The notes under the pieces: generated by a model
The model's input: only the letters and a program-made list of their open reading frames with translations
Databases searched by the model: none
Told to the model about the DNA's origin: nothing
Part shown: positions 41,494 through 50,462 of the stretch, one piece after another
Numbering within the stretch: the first letter of the stretch is position 1
Layout: every line of letters starts with the position of its first letter
Made by a program: the position numbers and the translations under genes
NCBI RefSeq assembly: GCF_015674855.1
Contig: NZ_JADMLG010000005.1
Span: forward strand, 429,587-493,586
From: Nocardia bovistercoris
GTDB taxonomy: Bacteria > Actinomycetota > Actinomycetes > Mycobacteriales > Mycobacteriaceae
DNA length: 64,000 nucleotides
Reading direction: 5' to 3'

Positions 41494-42267
41494 ATGCGCA
41501 AGATCCGCCCACCGGCCGGGATACCCGTTCTCCACGAAACGGTGGAAACCCTACGCCTCCAACACCATCTCACCCGCGAAGCCCTCGCCCGCCTCGCCGA
41601 CATGCCCCTGTCCACCGTCGACCGGATCTGCCAGAACCGCCACCGACCCACACCAGCGAACCTCACCAAACTCCTGCGCGTGCTCAACCTCGACACCTGG
41701 CAACACCGCCACCTACACGAACTCTTCGAATCCGCCGCGCCCCTACCCTCCACCGACGAACTACGCGGGCTCCTGAGCGGCCCGGCGATCACCGACCACC
41801 TCGACCACTACGACAACCGCGACATCCTCGTCGTCTACTTCGACCCCCTCCGCACCGTCCTCACCGCCAACCGCGCCTTCCACCGCGTCGTGCCCGGCCT
41901 GGAACACGTCGAGGACAACTTCGCGCTCTGGCTGTTCACCCCCACCGCCCGCACCATCCTCGACAACTGGGAAGCCGAAGCCCTCCGCCTCGTCACCACC
42001 CTGCGCGCCGCACTCGGCCACCACCGCGACTCCCCCCGAGCACACCACCTCTTCCGCCAACTACGCGCCTACCCCGAATTCAACCGACTCTGGGAAACCA
42101 CCGCCGGACACGTCACCTACGGCCGCCGCCCACCCACCCCCATGCACCTGCACACACCCGACACCCACGAACACCGAACACTGTGCTTCGAGGTGCACGA
42201 ATTCGGCGGCCACACCGACATCCACGTCATCCACGCCACCTACGACCCACCCGCCCCCACCGGCTGA
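41494..42267 (+). CDS. XRE-family regulator with MmyB-like ligand domain (second copy)
   Basis: A 257-residue protein. The HTH is at about residues 18-60 (LRLQHHLTREALARLADMPL, STVDRICQNRHRPTPANL) and the MmyB-like domain includes VYFDPLRTVLTANRAFHRVV (about 118-137), NFALWLFTPTART and SPRAHHLFRQLRAYPEFNRLW. It shares the plan of the 40412 regulator but the sequences are well diverged, so the pair is not a recent duplication. It is followed by a strong hairpin terminator. Confidence 0.82.
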   Translation: MRKIRPPAGIPVLHETVETLRLQHHLTREALARLADMPLSTVDRICQNRHRPTPANLTKLLRVLNLDTWQHRHLHELFESAAPLPSTDELRGLLSGPAITDHLDHYDNRDILVVYFDPLRTVLTANRAFHRVVPGLEHVEDNFALWLFTPTARTILDNWEAEALRLVTTLRAALGHHRDSPRAHHLFRQLRAYPEFNRLWETTAGHVTYGRRPPTPMHLHTPDTHEHRTLCFEVHEFGGHTDIHVIHATYDPPAPTG

Positions 42268-42462
42268 ACTACAAGTCCGCGCTGGTGCACGGCCGCGCCC
42301 ACCCAGGGCACGAGCAGACACCGTCCCGGCGAACGGCGCGAATCCGGGAAACACGCCGCCGATCCGGGGGGTGCCAGGCACCTCGGCTCGCGGTTAGTCG
42401 CCCCGTCGTGTCCGCGATCATCGGCAATCGGTCGCACGTGCGGCTTCCTCCAAGGTGATCGC

Positions 42463-42494
42463 GGCCCGTCCGGGAACTACTCCCCGGACGGGCC
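42463..42494. terminator. Hairpin terminator between convergent genes
   Basis: GGCCCGTCCGGG (42463-42474) and CCCGGACGGGCC (42483-42494) form a perfect 12-bp stem with an 8-nt loop. Confidence 0.8.
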
Positions 42495-42581
42495 GTCTCA
42501 CGTTCCCGCCGAATGGCGCACGGCGCTACGAGCCACCCCCGCCACCAGGGGCTGCCCCCGGCGGGGCACGCTTTGGCCGTC

Positions 42582-43028
42582 TCAGCGGCGGCGAGCGTTC
42601 CGGCGACGCACACGTGCGATATTCGCGATGCCCGGTCGGCGGCGAGTCGCATCGCTGCGCCGCGATCGGCCGATCGCCCGACGAGGCGGCACCGATGGCG
42701 TCTCCGTGTCGGAGCGGTCATCGCGCGACGGAGGGACAAATATCGCCGACCTTCCCCGTTCCAGCTCTCCGACGGCTTTCACGATCCCTGGAATCCGGGT
42801 GATGAAACAGACCGCCACACCGGAAGTGAGCAGCATCGAAGCGTTGACCGCCTCCATCGCCCCACGACCGGCCAGGATCGCGACGATCACCACATGCCCC
42901 ACGATGATGATGCCCACAATGGTCAAAATCCGCTTCCCGAGAAGAGTGAGCCGTATCCCCTGAGTCTCGTACTGCTGGCTCGACGGTGTACCGAAATCGG
43001 GCAGGGTGGAACTTGAGCGGTTGTTCAA
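42582..43028 (-). CDS. Small two-helix membrane protein of unknown function
   Basis: A 148-residue protein. Two hydrophobic helices (ILTIVGIIIVGHVVIVAILA, about residues 38-57, and MLLTSGVAVCFITRIPGIV, about 66-84) are followed by a very basic, Arg-rich cytosolic tail (about 95-148). TTG 43028 is chosen because GGAGGCGACGAG precedes it and the frame further upstream is AT-richer and has no coding look. No family is recognised. It faces the XRE gene across a terminator and is separated from the biosynthesis-like operon by an untranslated region. Confidence 0.55.
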   Translation of the reverse strand: MNNRSSSTLPDFGTPSSQQYETQGIRLTLLGKRILTIVGIIIVGHVVIVAILAGRGAMEAVNASMLLTSGVAVCFITRIPGIVKAVGELERGRSAIFVPPSRDDRSDTETPSVPPRRAIGRSRRSDATRRRPGIANIARVRRRNARRR

Positions 43029-43773
43029 CTCGTCGCCTCCGCGCTTACTCGTGTACCGGCACCGTCGCAACGATCCGGCAGGGTTGTCACAATGCATAGA
43101 AGCCCACAGATGCCCTCCGCGCAAGCACTCGAAGCAACCTCGCACGGATGAATTCCTTTGTCCCGCAAGATTACTCGCGAGTATCTTACCGTTGGGTATC
43201 GAATCGCAATACTTCTCGACAGAAATTTCCACGTTACTTCTGAGTAATGCGAGAGTGTGCCTGGATAGACTCGCCGTGTCGACCCGCCAAAAGGTCTTCA
43301 ACACCTCGGCGTTTTTGGTGTCGAAAAGAGCAAAGCAAACAAACAAAATCGGCAGTCAAGGGGGCTGGAACTCACGTCGGGACCGCCGCACTCTCGTGCG
43401 ACTCTCGAAGCGATCCGAACAACCGGTTCTTGCCGTGGGCCGGTAGACTCGCCGGCTTGGACCTGCGCGTCTGGTAGCCCGTGCGCGGCCATTGCGGTCG
43501 CGGCGGGCCGCACGAGTCGTTAGCGCTCGCCAGCCTGGGCACCGCCCGCACCACCCTCCGCATCGGGCGAGCCCAGTAAATCGTCTGGGCCGCTATCGAA
43601 GCCCTCGCCGCGCGGGTGACCGCGAGATCGACCTCGCGAGCACCCGCGCTCACTCACTGCTGCCATTCACGCGAGGTCAGCAATTCGCGAGAATTCGATC
43701 AACTCTCTCGTAGTCTGTCGGACCCACGTGTTCTACTGCACGAGAGGGGATCTCATCGTCGGTTGAGGAGTTG
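43029..43773. other. Gene-free region with palindromes upstream of the biosynthesis-like operon
   Basis: About 745 bp with no convincing gene. TACTCGCGAGTA (43172-43183) is a perfect 12-bp palindrome in front of the membrane-protein gene. AATTC-GCGA-GAATT (43682-43695) lies 79 bp before the monooxygenase start. The stretch 43430-43660 is GC-rich with broken frames and could be a gene remnant I cannot identify. Confidence 0.5.
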
Positions 43774-45003
43774 GTGGCGGCTCATGGTAGGGAATTCCGC
43801 GTCGGGACTCGGCGCATACATCCACCAGATCGTGTGCCCGCGGTGAGGACTGTTCGTGGTGAGCGCAGCGAGGCTCGGGCGGACTTGCTGGCGGCGGTCG
43901 CGGGGATCGAGCACGTGTTGGCTGGGGCGGCCGATCGTGGGGAGAGCGATCGTCTGGTGCCCGCGCGGGCGTTGACGGCGTTGCGCGAGTCGGGGTTGTT
44001 GGCCGCGCTGGCACCGAGGGAGGTCGGCGGGTTGCAGGTGGATCCGGTGACGGAGATGGAACTCATCGAGGCTGTCAGCGCTGTGGATGGTTCGACGGGG
44101 TGGTTGTTCTGGGCGTTGGCGGGCAGTACGGCGCGTGCGGCGTCGATGCTGCCCGACAGTGCTGTCGCTGAGGTGTTTCCGGCGGGTGGCCGGTTTCCGT
44201 TGATCGCGTTTCAGGAGCGCGGGTTCGGCAATCGGCTGGAGCCGACCCGGTCCGGGGTGCGCGTCGATGGGTGGTGGCCGTTCGGCACAGGGGCGCAGTA
44301 TGCCGATTGGGTACTGACGATCGGCCGCTGCGCGAGCCCGCACTACTGCCCCTGGCCCGAGACACCGCAATTGGCGGCGGTGGTGCCGGTGGGTGAGTTC
44401 GAGGTCGTGGACTGCTGGGACGGGGCGGGTTTGGCGGCGACCGGCACTGTCGACTATCGCGTGCGGGATCTGGTGGTGCCGTGGTCGCGGGTGTGGCCGT
44501 ATCCGGTCGCCGGACCCGAACGCGGCGGGGCGTATTTCGGGTTCCGCCGTGCCGCGATCAAACATCTGGGTTTCGCGCTCGGAGTGGGACGGGGCGCGTT
44601 GCGCGCCTTCACTTCTCATGTGCGCGAACGATATCGGGGCACTCGGCGGTCGATGCCCGATGGGCTGGTGACCGAGTTGGCCAGGTCACGGTTGGCATTG
44701 GACGCGGCCCGCGCGCTGGGCATGGAGACGGTATCGGGGTTGTGGTGGCAGGCATCGGGTTCGGGTGGTGTGGAGGAGGCCACGTATCGGCGGGTTCGGG
44801 CGGTGGCTCGTTCGGCGACCGAGGTGGCGTTCGAGATCTGCGCGCTGGTGGCCCGCTACGGCGACAGCGGGATGTTGGCCCGTCAGCACTACAGCCAGCG
44901 TGCGCTGCGTGACATCGTCGCCGGTTCCGCGCACGGCGAGATGAGCGTGCGGGCGCTCGAGGAGTTCGGGCGCGATCTGCTGGCGGGGGAGGGTGTTCGG
45001 TGA
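43774..45003 (+). CDS. Acyl-CoA dehydrogenase-fold flavin monooxygenase (HsaA/nitrososynthase class)
   Basis: A 409-residue protein of the flavin-dependent monooxygenase branch of the acyl-CoA dehydrogenase family: ALRESGLLAALAPREVGGLQ (about residues 69-88), AVSAVDGSTGWLFWALAGS (about 104-122), GWWPFGTGAQYADW (about 163) and a helical C-terminus with RQHYSQRALRDIVAGSAH (about 368). It lacks the catalytic Glu motif of true dehydrogenases. Members use reduced FMN/FAD and O2 to hydroxylate phenols, amines or sulfur; sugar N-oxygenases belong to this class. A partner flavin reductase is not visible. GTG 43774 follows GAGGAG; GTG 43843 is an alternative. The stop overlaps the next GTG (GTGA). Confidence 0.78.
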   Translation: MAAHGREFRVGTRRIHPPDRVPAVRTVRGERSEARADLLAAVAGIEHVLAGAADRGESDRLVPARALTALRESGLLAALAPREVGGLQVDPVTEMELIEAVSAVDGSTGWLFWALAGSTARAASMLPDSAVAEVFPAGGRFPLIAFQERGFGNRLEPTRSGVRVDGWWPFGTGAQYADWVLTIGRCASPHYCPWPETPQLAAVVPVGEFEVVDCWDGAGLAATGTVDYRVRDLVVPWSRVWPYPVAGPERGGAYFGFRRAAIKHLGFALGVGRGALRAFTSHVRERYRGTRRSMPDGLVTELARSRLALDAARALGMETVSGLWWQASGSGGVEEATYRRVRAVARSATEVAFEICALVARYGDSGMLARQHYSQRALRDIVAGSAHGEMSVRALEEFGRDLLAGEGVR

Positions 45004-46916
45004 ACCGGAGCGTGGTGACGGCGCTGCGGCCGAGCTATCCGCCGATCGTGGCCGCTCGCGGTGGTCTGTTCACCGTGGCCGACGGCCACGAGTTCATCGA
45101 CTTGTCCGCTCAGACGTTGAACCTCGCTCTGGGACACGGGTTCTCGCCGGTGAGTGCGGCGGTCGCCGCGCAGGCCGAGAAGATGGAGTTCGCGTCCTCG
45201 CGGTTCGCCAGCGTGCCGTTCCTGGACTTGTGTGACCGGTTGGCGAGCCTGGCGCCCGTCGAGATCGACACGGTCGCCGCGAAGTTGACCAACGGCAGCG
45301 ACGCGGTGGAGACCGCCGTCAAGCTCGCACTCCTGCACACACGACGTCGTCGGATCGGGTGTCTTCCGGGCGCGTGGCATGGTGAATCGTTCTTGACCTT
45401 GGGGCTGGCGACGACGCACCGGGGTCGGGCCGTGAGTGACGCGTCGCTGGCGGTGGCGGCCGAGGAACCCAGCCTCGCGGCGTTGACCCGGCTGGTCGAG
45501 GCTCGCCGCGACCTCGCCGCGGTGGTCGTGGACCCGGTCATGGTGGCTCATGGGCTGCCCGAGGGGGATGTCGGTGCCGAGATGCGGCGGTTGCGGGCCG
45601 CGTGTGACCGGTCCTCGACGCTGCTGGTGACCGATGAGGTGCAGTCGTTCGGGTGGCTGGGCGAGCACCTGTTCAGCTGCGAGTGGACCGGCGTGATACC
45701 CGATATCGTCTGTCTTGGAAAGGCATTGGGCGCGGGCTATCCGCTGGCCGCTGTGCTGGCGCGACGCGATCTGCGGGCGGTGCTGCAATACAACGACGCC
45801 GAGTTCACCGGCGGCGGACACCCGGTCTCGTGCGCGGCGGCGTTGGCGGGACTGGACTACCTCGACGCCCATCGCCTCGAATTGTCCGATCGCGCGGAGA
45901 GATTCGGCCTGTTGCTGGCCGAACTGTTCCCCCGGGACCGTTTCGAGGTGCGACAGGCCGGGCTGATCGGGTCGGTGACGCTGCGCTCACCGCGCCTGGC
46001 CGAGACCTGGGCCGTACAAGTGGCGGCGCGAGCCGCCCAAGCCGGGGTGTTCGTCCGGCTGACCGATCGAGGTCGGCGGTTGTTGATCAAGCCGCCGCTC
46101 GTGCTGGCCGAGCCCCACCTGCGCGAGGGACTGTCGGTGCTCGCGGCGATCAGCACGGCCACCGCCACCGACCTGGACACCGTGTGCACCTCGGCGCATA
46201 CGCACTCCGAGGACGGGCGGCGTTGTGTCGTTCGTCGTACCGTCCGGGCTCACCCGCACCTCGGATACGTGGACGCGCTGCTCAGGACGGCGGCACCGGG
46301 TGTTCAGCCGCTCGGCCGTGGCCCTCGCCAGCAGCACGAGCTGAGCGTCGGTTTGGACCGTATCGGCGTCTGCGCGGCGATCTGCTACGTGGTCGAGGGC
46401 GTACAAGCGGTCGATCACGGCTGGGTACCGGGTCGGGCGTTGTATGCGGTGCTGGCCGATCCCGGTACCGATCCCGATCTGATCAATGGGCTGGTGCTGC
46501 GGCACTACGAACTCGTGATCCGGGCTCACGATCACGGTATCGTGATCGGAGACCGGTGGGCGGGTAACGCTGTCGTCACCGACCGGTCGCAAATAGTGCT
46601 CATCGATTTCGAACTCGGCTACAGCGGTCCTCACCATGAGGCAGCCTCGTTCGAGGAAGCGTTCACGATCCTGCAAACACTGGTGTGTATCCCGGCAGAG
46701 AACCCCGTCCGGGAGAATCTGCTGTCACGGCTGCTGGACTCGATGGTGGACCGGCACGGTATCACCCGCTGCGCGCAGGTGTGGGCGCGGTTGGCGGAGT
46801 TCTATCGAAATCCGGCACGCCCGGTGCATGGCGGCTCGGATACCGCGCTCGCCTACGCGGGGTTACTGTGGGCCGCATCGTCGCGGCTGACTCCGCAGAC
46901 CGATTCTTGCTCGTAG
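45000..46916 (+). CDS. Class III aminotransferase fused to a C-terminal kinase-like domain
   Basis: A 638-residue two-domain protein. Residues 1-400 form a PLP class III aminotransferase: KLTNGSDAVETAVKLA (about 95-110), DEVQSFGWLGEH (Asp about 214) and PLP-lysine motif DIVCLGKALGAGYPLAAV (Lys about 241). Residues about 415-638 resemble an APH/RIO-type small-molecule kinase: HDHGIVIGDRWAGNAVVT (catalytic Asp and Asn, about 511-528) and IVLIDFELGY (metal Asp, about 533). No glycine-rich ATP loop is obvious. It may transaminate and phosphorylate one sugar or amino-acid intermediate (inference). It starts at GTG overlapping the monooxygenase stop and ends 23 bp before the GlmS homologue. Confidence 0.82.
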   Translation: MNRSVVTALRPSYPPIVAARGGLFTVADGHEFIDLSAQTLNLALGHGFSPVSAAVAAQAEKMEFASSRFASVPFLDLCDRLASLAPVEIDTVAAKLTNGSDAVETAVKLALLHTRRRRIGCLPGAWHGESFLTLGLATTHRGRAVSDASLAVAAEEPSLAALTRLVEARRDLAAVVVDPVMVAHGLPEGDVGAEMRRLRAACDRSSTLLVTDEVQSFGWLGEHLFSCEWTGVIPDIVCLGKALGAGYPLAAVLARRDLRAVLQYNDAEFTGGGHPVSCAAALAGLDYLDAHRLELSDRAERFGLLLAELFPRDRFEVRQAGLIGSVTLRSPRLAETWAVQVAARAAQAGVFVRLTDRGRRLLIKPPLVLAEPHLREGLSVLAAISTATATDLDTVCTSAHTHSEDGRRCVVRRTVRAHPHLGYVDALLRTAAPGVQPLGRGPRQQHELSVGLDRIGVCAAICYVVEGVQAVDHGWVPGRALYAVLADPGTDPDLINGLVLRHYELVIRAHDHGIVIGDRWAGNAVVTDRSQIVLIDFELGYSGPHHEAASFEEAFTILQTLVCIPAENPVRENLLSRLLDSMVDRHGITRCAQVWARLAEFYRNPARPVHGGSDTALAYAGLLWAASSRLTPQTDSCS

Positions 46917-46939
46917 ACCGACGGAGGAACCTACCGAAT

Positions 46940-48772
46940 ATGTGCGGCATCGTGGGGATGACCTCACCCGAGAACATCGTGACCGGGCAGACCGCCGACC
47001 AACTGTCGGTGCTGGAATATCGAGGGTACGACTCCTGGGGCCTGGCCTGCCTCACCGAGGACACCCTGGCTGTGGTCAAGGACACCGGCTCCATCGGCAA
47101 AGCGCTACGAGAAGGACGGTTGAGCGGGCTTCCCGACGCCTCCCTGGCACTGGGACACACCCGCTGGGCCACCCACGGCGGCGTCACCGCAGCCAACGCG
47201 CACCCGCACCTGTCCTACGACCGGGCCGTGGCCGTCGTGCACAACGGCGTCATCGAGAACCATCAACAACTGCGACGCGACCTGGAAGCCTCCGGAGTCA
47301 CCTTCGCCAGCGACACCGACTCCGAAGTCGCCGCGCACCTCATCGCCCGCCATCTCGAACACGGCGCCTCGATGCGCGACGCCATCGCCGCCACCACCGC
47401 GACCCTGTCGGGTGAGTACGCGCTCGCGGTGATCAGCGTCACCGAACCCGCCACCGTATGGGGAGCCAAACACAAGAGCCCTCTCGTGGTCGCCTTCGAC
47501 GGGCAGCGCGGCATTCTGGCCTCCGACCAGATGGCACTCGACGGCATCAGCAACGATGTCCTGTTCCTCGATGACGGCGACATCGTCGCCGTACGCGCCG
47601 ACTCCGCCGAGGTCTACGCCGCCGTCCACGGGTCCGTGCAACCGGTGACCCGGGCCTTCACCCGGCTGACCGGGCGGCAGGAACGCGCCGACAAGGGCCA
47701 GTACCCGCACTGGATGATCAAAGAGATCCACGAAACCCCGACCGCTGTGACCGCCGCGTCGAGCTTGCCCGCCGAGCGGTTCGCCTCGGTCCTGCCCCCG
47801 GACCGCGCGGTCACCCTCATCGGCGCGGGTAGCGCGTTCTACGTGGCCTCGATGGGCCAATACCTGCTCAAGAGCCTCGCCGGAATACGAGCCAGCGCGT
47901 TGCCGTCCGACGAAGCCGAATATCTGGCAGTCCTCGGTCCCGGAGACCCGCTGATCGCGGTCTCGCAATCGGGCGAGACCTTCGACACCCTCGAGATCTG
48001 CCGCACCGCCCTCGCCGCGGGCGCTGTCCTCACCAGCATCTGCAACGTGCCCAGCTCCACCCAGGAACGGCTCGCCACCCACCGACTCCCGCAAGGGTCC
48101 GGCCCCGAGATCTGTGTGCTGTCCACCAAGAGCATCGTCAGCCAGGTCGTGCTCTTGGCCCGGCTCGCCCTGGAAACCGGGCGCGCCAACCGAACGTTGA
48201 GCGCCGAGCGGTACGCCGCCCACCAGGAGTCACTGGAGCGTCTGCCCGACACCTTGACCGAGTTCATCGCGACCGCCTCGACCTCGGTGCAGGCGTTGGC
48301 CGCGAAATACAGCCACGTCGGGGACTGGTTCTTCCTCGGACGCGGCATCCTCTACCCGGCCGCCTGCGAGAGCGCGCTGAAGTTCAAGGAAGTGAACTAT
48401 CACCACGCCGAGGGCATGGCGTCAGGGTTCTTCAAACACGGCACCATCTCGCTGATCGATGAGCACTTCTACACCGTGGCGCTGTTGCCCTCCCACACCG
48501 ACGACCCCGACCGCTACGCGGCCACCCTCGCCGCCGTCAGCGAGATCGCCGCACGCAAAGGCCCGGTCATCGGCATCGGCCCCGCCGACCTGCCCGCCGA
48601 CGACCTCAACACCTTCGTCGAATACCTGCCCCTGCCCTACCACGGCGACGAGATCGCCGACCTGATCATCCAACTCGTCGCGGGCCAACTCCTCGCCTAC
48701 TACTGCGCCCTCGATCTGGGCCGCGAGATCGACCAACCGCGCTCGCTCGCCAAATCGGTCACCGTGCGCTGA
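46940..48772 (+). CDS. glmS: GlmS homologue, glutamine-fructose-6-phosphate aminotransferase
   Basis: A 610-residue protein. The N-terminal glutaminase domain has Cys2 (MCGIVGM), HTRWATHGG and VVHNGVIEN. Two SIS domains follow, with SQSGETFDTL (about residue 345), ALKFKEVNYHHAEG (Lys/Glu of the isomerase site), FKHGTISLID (His) and the C-terminal SLAKSVTV lysine, so the known catalytic set is kept. The first phosphate loop, CGTS in ordinary GlmS, reads AGSA here, and AGELKHGP has become SGFFKHGT, so the sugar site has drifted. Normal reaction: fructose-6-P plus Gln to glucosamine-6-P. In this operon it may supply aminosugar or be a resistant target copy (inference). ACGGAGGA precedes ATG 46940. 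Confidence 0.9.
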   Translation: MCGIVGMTSPENIVTGQTADQLSVLEYRGYDSWGLACLTEDTLAVVKDTGSIGKALREGRLSGLPDASLALGHTRWATHGGVTAANAHPHLSYDRAVAVVHNGVIENHQQLRRDLEASGVTFASDTDSEVAAHLIARHLEHGASMRDAIAATTATLSGEYALAVISVTEPATVWGAKHKSPLVVAFDGQRGILASDQMALDGISNDVLFLDDGDIVAVRADSAEVYAAVHGSVQPVTRAFTRLTGRQERADKGQYPHWMIKEIHETPTAVTAASSLPAERFASVLPPDRAVTLIGAGSAFYVASMGQYLLKSLAGIRASALPSDEAEYLAVLGPGDPLIAVSQSGETFDTLEICRTALAAGAVLTSICNVPSSTQERLATHRLPQGSGPEICVLSTKSIVSQVVLLARLALETGRANRTLSAERYAAHQESLERLPDTLTEFIATASTSVQALAAKYSHVGDWFFLGRGILYPAACESALKFKEVNYHHAEGMASGFFKHGTISLIDEHFYTVALLPSHTDDPDRYAATLAAVSEIAARKGPVIGIGPADLPADDLNTFVEYLPLPYHGDEIADLIIQLVAGQLLAYYCALDLGREIDQPRSLAKSVTVR

Positions 48773-48802
48773 CAACCGCATCATCAAGGGGGAGCTTGCG
48801 CC

Positions 48803-50359
48803 GTGGCCGACTGGCTGCTGATACCGATGTGCCCGACACCCAACGGGCGACTCCACATCGGCCACGGCGCAGGCCCTTACCTACGCGCCGACGCCATCGC
48901 ACGCGCACTGCGCCGCGACGGGCACACCGCCGCCGTGATCACCGGCACCGACGCCTACGAGAACTGGGTACTCGCCGCCACCGGCCCCGACCGCACCCCC
49001 GAACAAACCTGCCGCCACTACCACGGCGGCATCGGACACGATCTCCACGCCCTCGGGGTCGAGCTGGACCACTGGATAGACCCACTCGCGCCCCAACATC
49101 GCGCCGCCTACCGCCGCCTCCACGAGGATGTGTTCGACACGCTTCGTGCTCGCGGCGCCGCACGACGGACCGTCGAATCCATCCCCGTCGGCGTCGACAG
49201 CGGACGGCCGCTCCTCGGGGTCTGGATCGCCGGACGCTGCCCCACCTGCGACGCACCCGCCGCTGGCAACACCTGCACGGCCTGTAGCGACCACTTCCAC
49301 CCCGACGAACTACGCCAACCACACAGCCGCCTCACCGACGAGCCGATCCGCTGGCGACACCACCCCTCCTGGTTCGCTTATCCTGACGATCCCGACGCCA
49401 TCATCGACCGACTGCGCGACACCGGCCTGCCCGAACACTTCCTCACCGTCCCACGCAACTACCTCCGACGAGCCACTGCGAGGATCCGGCTGACACAGCC
49501 GGGCACCTGGGGCATCACCAGCGATGCCCAGCCAGCGGGGACGGTCCTGTCCAACACCTACTACGCCTACAGCCTCTACTGCGGACACCTCCACCACGGC
49601 CGGGCACACGATAACGCTTTCGCCCCGAACTCAACGAGCACCGTCGTCGGCCTGTTCGGCACCGACAACTCCATCGCCGGGCTCATCGCACCCCACATCC
49701 TCGCCGCCCCAGCGGGTTTCAAACCATTCGACCACACGGTCATCAACCACATGGTCCACTTCGAGGGCCGCAAATGCTCCACCAGCAAACAACACGGCAT
49801 CTGGATCAGCGACCTCATCGACAACACCAGCATCACCACCGACGAACTCCGCTACCCCCTCGCCCAACTCCCCCTCGACCACCACATCGGCGACATCGAC
49901 ACCACCACCCTCACCACACGAATAAACGAACTACGCACATGGCAGACACAAAAGCTCGCGCCCACCCTGAGCGCGAGCCACGAAACAACTCTCGGCGCCA
50001 CCGAACTCGACCTCATCACCAGCAGCCTCGACCAACAACGCCGCCACCTCACACCACCACACATCGACCTCGCCGCGGCGACAGCGGTCGCCCGCGAATG
50101 GATGTTCAACCCACCACCGGCCACCAGCCACCCACACCAAGCCACCACATGGCTCGCGGGCACAGCGCTACTCACCGCGCCCATCCTCCCCCAACTGGCC
50201 GAAACACTCTGGACAGCACTATCACTCGGCCAGCAACCACTTCAAATCGACGCGCTCCACAACGAACCGATACGACCCGACACGTCCGCTCTTCAGTCCG
50301 CCACCCAATGCAAGGCCCTCGCCGCATCCGAGATCACTCGATACGTGCGTCGGACGTGA
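48803..50359 (+). CDS. Methionyl-tRNA synthetase-like protein in a biosynthesis-like operon
   Basis: A 518-residue class I aminoacyl-tRNA synthetase homologue. The HIGH motif is NGRLHIGHGAGPYLRAD (about residues 14-30), a zinc knuckle CPTC...CTAC lies at about 144-160, and the KMSKS position reads GRKCSTSKQHG (about 322-332), keeping the first Lys and both Ser but not the second Lys. The C-terminal helical domain is short and there is no tRNA-binding EMAP domain. In natural-product clusters such MetRS-like proteins activate amino acids for amide or N-N bond formation (established for hydrazine synthetases, which carry a fused cupin absent here). It is 30 bp after glmS; GTG 48803 follows GGGGGAG. 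Confidence 0.85.
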   Translation: MADWLLIPMCPTPNGRLHIGHGAGPYLRADAIARALRRDGHTAAVITGTDAYENWVLAATGPDRTPEQTCRHYHGGIGHDLHALGVELDHWIDPLAPQHRAAYRRLHEDVFDTLRARGAARRTVESIPVGVDSGRPLLGVWIAGRCPTCDAPAAGNTCTACSDHFHPDELRQPHSRLTDEPIRWRHHPSWFAYPDDPDAIIDRLRDTGLPEHFLTVPRNYLRRATARIRLTQPGTWGITSDAQPAGTVLSNTYYAYSLYCGHLHHGRAHDNAFAPNSTSTVVGLFGTDNSIAGLIAPHILAAPAGFKPFDHTVINHMVHFEGRKCSTSKQHGIWISDLIDNTSITTDELRYPLAQLPLDHHIGDIDTTTLTTRINELRTWQTQKLAPTLSASHETTLGATELDLITSSLDQQRRHLTPPHIDLAAATAVAREWMFNPPPATSHPHQATTWLAGTALLTAPILPQLAETLWTALSLGQQPLQIDALHNEPIRPDTSALQSATQCKALAASEITRYVRRT

Positions 50360-50462
50360 CCGAGCCAGAGCCTCACTCGCCAGATCAGAGTCAGGCGGAA
50401 CCAACTCGCCATCGACCGCGCCGGGGTGAGGACGCGTCTGGTCGGGCGGAGCGACGGGTTCG

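Noticed and set aside
43430..43770. Possible gene remnant before the monooxygenase gene
   Set aside because: Frames are broken and no family could be recognised; left as non-coding.
46940..48772. Loss of the GlmS isomerase glutamate (AGELKHG to SGFFKHG)
   Set aside because: On counting, the known catalytic Lys and Glu are in ALKxKEV, which is conserved; the changed Glu is not one of the established catalytic residues.
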